This document shows positions 13,574-16,715 of a stretch of DNA of 16,715 nucleotides, in pieces; the stretch's first letter is position 1; each line of letters opens with the position of its first letter. Both the position numbers and the translations under genes were made by a program. Where the stretch lies: the NCBI GenBank assembly GCA_937880805.1, contig CALGRR010000113.1:1-16715 (forward strand), written 5' to 3'. The notes beneath the pieces are model-generated. The model searched no databases, was not told the origin of the DNA, and saw only the letters and a list, made by a program, of their open reading frames with translations. The stretch is from an uncultured Clostridia bacterium. GTDB taxonomy: Bacteria > Bacillota > Clostridia > Oscillospirales > Acutalibacteraceae.

Positions 13574-13957
13574 ATGTGTGATAACAATAAGTTCTATATT
13601 TGTGAGCATTGTGGGAATTTGATCGGAATGATCCACGATGCAGGTGTTTCTATGATGTGCTGCGGACAGAAGATGACAAAGCTGGAACCCGGTGTGGTGG
13701 AAGCAAGCCACGAAAAGCATATTCCCGTTGTATCGGTTGACGGAAAGACCGTGACTGTGACCATCGGTTCCGTGGAGCATCCTATGGTAGAGGAGCACAG
13801 CATCCTTTGGGTATATCTTCAGACCGATAAGGGTGGTCAGCGCAAGTGCCTTGAGGTGGGTAAAGCGCCTATTGTAACCTTTGCCCTTGCCGATGAGAAG
13901 CCCGTTGCGGCTTATGCCTATTGCAATCTTCACGGCTTGTGGAAGGCAGAATTTTGA
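13574..13957 (+). CDS. Desulfoferrodoxin (two-iron superoxide reductase)
   Basis: A 127-residue protein. The N-terminal desulforedoxin-like domain has the four cysteines of the FeS4 centre (C10, C13, C29, C30). The C-terminal domain has the complete active iron site: H49 in EKHIP, H69 and H75 in VEHPMVEEHSI, and C117 and H120 in CNLHG. It reduces superoxide to peroxide without making oxygen, the usual defence in anaerobes. The ATG at 13574 is 9 bases after GGAGG; an upstream in-frame ATG at 13559 overlaps that ribosome site and is rejected. It has its own promoter and terminator and so is a single-gene unit, divergent from the Crp/Fnr gene. Electrons normally come from rubredoxin, which is not encoded in this window. 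Confidence 0.96.
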   Translation: MCDNNKFYICEHCGNLIGMIHDAGVSMMCCGQKMTKLEPGVVEASHEKHIPVVSVDGKTVTVTIGSVEHPMVEEHSILWVYLQTDKGGQRKCLEVGKAPIVTFALADEKPVAAYAYCNLHGLWKAEF

Positions 13958-14024
13958 ATAAAATCGAAAAGCAATAAAGGCGGCATAGTGGTTTTGCTGT
14001 ACCACTTTTATACAGAAAACTTTC

Positions 14025-14052
14025 AAGGGCACCGGAGGCGGTGCCTTTTTTT
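14025..14052 (+). terminator. Terminator of the superoxide reductase gene
   Basis: AAGGGCACCG pairs with CGGTGCCTTT (10 pairs, one G-T) around a GAGG loop, followed by a run of T. A smaller hairpin AGTGGT/ACCACT with TTTTA (13987-14010) precedes it. The T-run ends exactly where the trxB regulatory box begins. Confidence 0.9.
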
Positions 14053-14093
14053 GTGACATCATCACGGAAGTGAAACAATAAATGCGGTATACT
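14052..14093 (+). promoter_or_regulatory. trxB operon promoter with Crp/Fnr box
   Basis: TGTGA-CATCA-TCACG (14052-14066) is a one-mismatch palindrome of the same form as the box before trxA. TATACT (14088-14093) follows 21 bases later, and there is no convincing -35. From the first base of the box to the first base of the -10 is 36 in both promoters. The predicted start is about 14100, so the box centre is at about -41. Confidence 0.78.
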
Positions 14094-14126
14094 AAGATTA
14101 GAAAAGTAAAAAAGGAGTGCGTGAAA

Positions 14127-15059
14127 ATGACAAACAATAATCACGTTTTCGATATGATCATCATAGGCGGCGGCCCTGCAGGCTATACCGCGGCTCTTTA
14201 TGCAGCAAGAGCAGGTTTTGACACCCTCGTATTGGAACGTCTTTCGGCAGGCGGTCAGATGGCTTTGACCCATCAGATCGACAACTATCCGGGGTTTGAG
14301 GACGGGATTGACGGTTTTTCCCTTGCCGATAAAATGAAAAAACAGGCCGAGCGTTTCGGGGCAAAGAGTAAGACGGCAGAGGTCGTTCGCCTTGACCTTA
14401 CTGCAGAACCAAAACTGATCGAAACAGCAAGCGAAACATTTCTCAGTAGGACTGTGGTACTCGCAACCGGAGCAAATCCGAGAGAACTTGGTGTGGAGAA
14501 AGAATCGGAACTTGTCGGACGCGGAGTCGCTTACTGCGCCGCCTGCGACGGTATGTTTTACCGTGGGAAAACGGTTATTGTGGTAGGCGGCGGAAATACC
14601 GCAGCAGCAGATGCGTTACTTCTCAGCAGAATCGCCGAAAAGGTGATCCTGGTTCATCGCCGTGACACCCTTCGGGCAACGAAGATCTATCACGAACCGC
14701 TGATGCAAGCGGAGAATGTGGAATTTCGATGGAACAGCACGGTAAAGGAACTGCTTCACGAGGCAAAAATCACCGGTGTTCGTCTTTCAGACGTGAATAC
14801 CGGTGAAGAAAGCACGATTGCTTGCGACGGCGTGTTCGTCAGCGTCGGAAGAAAACCGGCAACCGAGTTTCTCGGAGGTCAGGTCGAGCTTGACGGGAAC
14901 GGATACGTTGTCGCAGGAGAAGATACAAAGACAAATATTCCCGGCGTATATGCCGTGGGTGATATGAGAACGAAAGAGCTTCGCCAGATCGTGACGGCGG
15001 TTGCCGACGGTGCCGTCGCAGTTCACGAGGCGGAAAAATATCTGGCAGGAGGTGCCTGA
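14127..15059 (+). CDS. trxB: Thioredoxin reductase
   Basis: A 310-residue low-Mr thioredoxin reductase of usual length. It has the FAD motif IIGGGPAGYTAALYAARAG (12-30), the redox pair C137-A-A-C140-D-G, the NADPH motif VVGGGNTAAADALLLS (152-167) with HRRDTLRA (177-184) typical of NADPH use, and a C-terminal FAD motif AVGDMRTKELRQIVTA. The active site reads CAAC where CATC, CAVC or CTTC is commoner. The ATG at 14127 has AAAGGAGTG before it; the longer reading from 14082 would start inside the promoter. It reduces the TrxA of the neighbouring operon and, via CcdA, could feed the outside thioredoxin. It is first in a four-gene operon, with the next start 2 bases after its stop. Confidence 0.95.
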   Translation: MTNNNHVFDMIIIGGGPAGYTAALYAARAGFDTLVLERLSAGGQMALTHQIDNYPGFEDGIDGFSLADKMKKQAERFGAKSKTAEVVRLDLTAEPKLIETASETFLSRTVVLATGANPRELGVEKESELVGRGVAYCAACDGMFYRGKTVIVVGGGNTAAADALLLSRIAEKVILVHRRDTLRATKIYHEPLMQAENVEFRWNSTVKELLHEAKITGVRLSDVNTGEESTIACDGVFVSVGRKPATEFLGGQVELDGNGYVVAGEDTKTNIPGVYAVGDMRTKELRQIVTAVADGAVAVHEAEKYLAGGA

Positions 15060-15061
15060 AA

Positions 15062-15274
15062 ATGAAATCAAAGCTTAAAAAACTGTTGCGCCCGTTTTTG
15101 TTTACCGTAGGCGGAGCACTTGCGGGACTTGGATATTATTATGCCGTTGGTTGTTCCACAGGTAGTTGTCCGATCACGTCAAATCCCATCATTACTATGA
15201 TCTATATGGGGGTTGTAGGACTATTGCTCTCGGGACTTTTTGGAAAGAGGGGGGACGGTAAATGCAATATGTAA
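15062..15274 (+). CDS. DUF6132-type small membrane protein with Cys pair
   Basis: A 70-residue protein with two hydrophobic helices (about 11-29 and 42-61). The loop between them is Y-Y-Y-A-V-G-C31-S-T-G-S-C36-P-I-T-S-N-P, the hallmark I recall for DUF6132. A third cysteine (C68) is near the end. The basic N-terminus (KSKLKKLLRP) suggests that both ends are inside and the Cys loop lies outside or at the membrane face. The ribosome site GGAGGTG lies within the end of trxB, and its own end overlaps ccdA by 13 bases, so all three are coupled. Its function is unknown. Its place between thioredoxin reductase and CcdA suggests a thiol or sulfur step at the membrane (inference). Confidence 0.85.
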   Translation: MKSKLKKLLRPFLFTVGGALAGLGYYYAVGCSTGSCPITSNPIITMIYMGVVGLLLSGLFGKRGDGKCNM

Positions 15275-15924
15275 TCGCATTTCTTGAAGGCGTCATTACC
15301 TTCATTTCACCTTGTCTGCTTCCGATGCTGCCGATCTATATCTCCTACTTTGCAGGTGGCGGAGAGCGTAGCACCGGAAAAACATTGAAGGGCGCACTCG
15401 GCTTTGTTGCCGGCTTTACTGTGGTATTTGTGATGCTCGGAGCATTGGCGGGAACAGTAGGAAGCCTTTTGAGAGAGTATCAGACAGCAGTCAATATTGT
15501 CTCAGGCTTGATCGTGGTGTTTTTCGGACTGAATTTCCTCGGTGTGTTCAAGCTGAACCTGTTTAGAGGCGGCGGCAAATCGGTTAAAACCGATAATATG
15601 GGTTTTTTCTCAGCGCTGCTTTTCGGTATGGTGTTCTCTATTGGCTGGACGCCTTGCGTGGGAGCGTTTCTCGGCTCGGCACTGATGCTGGCATCCCAAC
15701 AGGCACATATCGTAGAGGGAATGCTGATGCTTTTGGCATATTCGCTGGGACTTGGCATACCGTTCGTTCTCAGCGCGGTGCTGATTGATTATCTGAAATC
15801 GGCATTCAACTGGATCAAGAAAAACTACAAGGTTATCAATATCGTCAGCGGCAGTTTGCTCGTTGTAATCGGTATTCTGATGGCAACGGGAATGCTCGGA
15901 CGGTTTCTGAGTCTTCTCGGGTAA
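15262..15924 (+). CDS. ccdA: CcdA-type thiol-disulfide transmembrane transporter
   Basis: A 220-residue, six-helix membrane protein of the CcdA/DsbD core family. The two functional cysteines sit in the expected proline-bracketed contexts: ISPC18LLP in helix 1 and GWTPC132VGAFLGSA in helix 4. It takes reducing equivalents from cytosolic thioredoxin and passes them through the membrane to an outside thioredoxin-like partner, here the next gene product. A G-rich ribosome site (AGAGGGGGGACGG) precedes the ATG, which overlaps the end of the DUF6132 gene. In Bacillus and others CcdA serves cytochrome c assembly; no cytochrome genes are seen here, so repair of oxidised surface proteins is a better guess. 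Confidence 0.95.
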   Translation: MQYVIAFLEGVITFISPCLLPMLPIYISYFAGGGERSTGKTLKGALGFVAGFTVVFVMLGALAGTVGSLLREYQTAVNIVSGLIVVFFGLNFLGVFKLNLFRGGGKSVKTDNMGFFSALLFGMVFSIGWTPCVGAFLGSALMLASQQAHIVEGMLMLLAYSLGLGIPFVLSAVLIDYLKSAFNWIKKNYKVINIVSGSLLVVIGILMATGMLGRFLSLLG

Positions 15925-15933
15925 GGAGGAACT

Positions 15934-16536
15934 ATGAGCAAGAAGAAAAACATAATTATACTTGTGTTGGTGTTCGTTCTTTTGATCGGCGGTGCTTCGG
16001 TGCTTTATACGCAGCTTAGCAAAAATGATACTCCCGACGGGCTGCTAGTTCAGGGAGATCAAAATAAGAATGATAACGAAAGTCAAAACGACAGCTCGGG
16101 TACAGGTGACACGGAACGGCAACTGACCAAGACCCCCGATTTCACTGTTTATGATGCATCGGGGAATAAAGTCAATCTGTCTGATTATATTGGGAAGCCG
16201 ATCGTGCTGAATTTCTGGGCAAGTTGGTGCGGCCCTTGCCAAAGCGAGATGCCTGATTTCTACGAAAAATATCTGGAGCTTGGGAATGAGATCCATTTCT
16301 TAATGGTCAATATGACCGGCGGCCGCGAAACACTAAGCTCCGCAAAAGCGTTTATTTCAGAGAAAGGATATACTTTCCCTGTGTTCTATGATACAGACTC
16401 CGATGCGGCAACCACCTATAGTGTGTATTCGCTGCCCACCACATACTTTATCGATGCAGAAGGATATCTTGTTGCACAGGCAACCGGAGCTATATCTGCA
16501 GATACGCTCCAGCGTGGGATTGATATGATTAAATGA
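15934..16536 (+). CDS. Membrane-anchored TlpA/ResA-like thioredoxin
   Basis: A 200-residue protein. Residues 6-26 form an uncleaved signal anchor with no lipobox cysteine, then comes a Ser/Asn/Asp/Gly-rich linker (about 30-62). The thioredoxin-like domain (65-200) has TPDFTVYDASGNKVNLSDY, typical of TlpA/ResA, the redox pair C99/C102 in FWASWCGPC, and the cis-proline at SLPTTYFID (Pro168). It would work outside the cell and be reduced by CcdA, 9 bases upstream. AAGGAGG precedes the ATG. Substrates may be oxidised surface proteins, extracellular disulfides or peroxide-linked partners. It is the last gene of the operon; its stop overlaps the stem of the terminator. Confidence 0.94.
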   Translation: MSKKKNIIILVLVFVLLIGGASVLYTQLSKNDTPDGLLVQGDQNKNDNESQNDSSGTGDTERQLTKTPDFTVYDASGNKVNLSDYIGKPIVLNFWASWCGPCQSEMPDFYEKYLELGNEIHFLMVNMTGGRETLSSAKAFISEKGYTFPVFYDTDSDAATTYSVYSLPTTYFIDAEGYLVAQATGAISADTLQRGIDMIK

Positions 16537-16573
16537 AACAAGACACCCCGTCTTTTTTGGGGTGTCTTGTTTC
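16535..16573. terminator. Strong terminator after the tlpA-like gene
   Basis: A perfect 15-bp stem, GAAACAAGACACCCC/GGGGTGTCTTGTTTC, with a T-rich 9-base loop. The stem starts inside the stop codon. It lies between two convergent genes and can act on both, with T-rich DNA after it on the plus strand. Confidence 0.9.
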
Positions 16574-16585
16574 TTTGTTTTAATA

Positions 16586-16715
16586 TTACCGCCGATGTTT
16601 GTTGTTTATAAGGTCACCATAGACAGGGGTGGCCAAACCGAAACCACCGGAAACGGCAAGAATTTGCCCTGTGGTGTAGGCAGAGGCGTCGCTGGCGAAG
16701 TAGACTACTGCTTCT
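16586..16715 (-). CDS. SDR oxidoreductase (FabG-like), C-terminal part only
   Basis: Translation of the minus strand from the window edge gives the last 42 residues of a short-chain dehydrogenase. It includes VVYFASDASAYTTGQILAVSGG, the classical SDR ending (fLaSd.asyitGq.i.vdGG), then FGLATPVYGDLINNKHRR and a stop (16586-16588). The NAD(P)-binding and catalytic parts lie outside the window, so the substrate cannot be told. It converges on the redox operon and need not be related to it. Confidence 0.85.
   Translation of the reverse strand, partial: EAVVYFASDASAYTTGQILAVSGGFGLATPVYGDLINNKHRR

Noticed and set aside
13514..14137. 207-codon open frame on the minus strand over the superoxide reductase
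   Set aside because: Antisense to a gene with all iron ligands, its promoter and its terminator; no ribosome site or family likeness.

Overview
The window looks like a chromosomal stretch of a low-to-mid-GC Firmicute, most likely a gut-type clostridium (Oscillospirales/Ruminococcaceae-like). Grounds: strong AGGAGG-type ribosome binding sites, consensus sigma-A promoters with 17-bp spacers, a PadR/DUF2812 pair, short hairpin-rich interspersed repeats between genes, an MBOAT/AlgJ-like pair, and a DUF4314 gene of the kind carried by clostridial mobile elements. No replication, rRNA or CRISPR features are visible. The taxonomic call is inference.

Left part (1-8700), almost all on the minus strand. 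It holds an unidentified three-TM protein with a large extracellular part, a 76-residue membrane protein, an XRE-like protein with a Cys cluster, and a PadR repressor with its DUF2812 membrane partner. The PadR promoter is a near-textbook operator. Next is a three-gene operon (8629 to 4434): an MBOAT O-acyltransferase, an AlgJ/DltD-like SGNH partner and a secreted beta-helix glycosidase. These are probably for making and trimming an O-acylated surface polysaccharide. Two different hairpin-rich repeats sit in the gaps (1852-1976 and 2889-3004).

Middle (8700-10290). A tRNA-Ser(CGA) has its own promoter, followed by an exact 25-bp copy of its 3' end 162 bp downstream. The DNA between the copies is structured. 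Then come decayed mobile-element genes on the minus strand: two C-terminal fragments and an intact DUF4314 gene. I read this as an integration hot spot.

Right part (10257-16573), mostly plus strand and visibly richer in G+C. It is a compact thiol-redox, persulfide and superoxide defence island. The first operon is trxA, a rhodanese and a CoA-disulfide/persulfide reductase fused to a second rhodanese. A Crp/Fnr regulator faces it and is divergent from a desulfoferrodoxin (superoxide reductase). The last operon is trxB, a DUF6132 membrane protein, ccdA and a membrane-anchored TlpA/ResA-like thioredoxin. Both Trx operons have a TGTGA-N5-TCAC(A/G) palindrome at exactly the same distance from the -10 box (about -41). 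The regulator has the R-E-x-x-x-R recognition helix known from CRP to read TGTGA, so the island probably forms one regulon. Electrons would flow from NADPH through TrxB and TrxA to cytosolic targets, and through CcdA to TlpA outside. The CoA reductase and the two rhodanese domains would handle sulfane sulfur. The window ends inside an SDR oxidoreductase gene on the minus strand.
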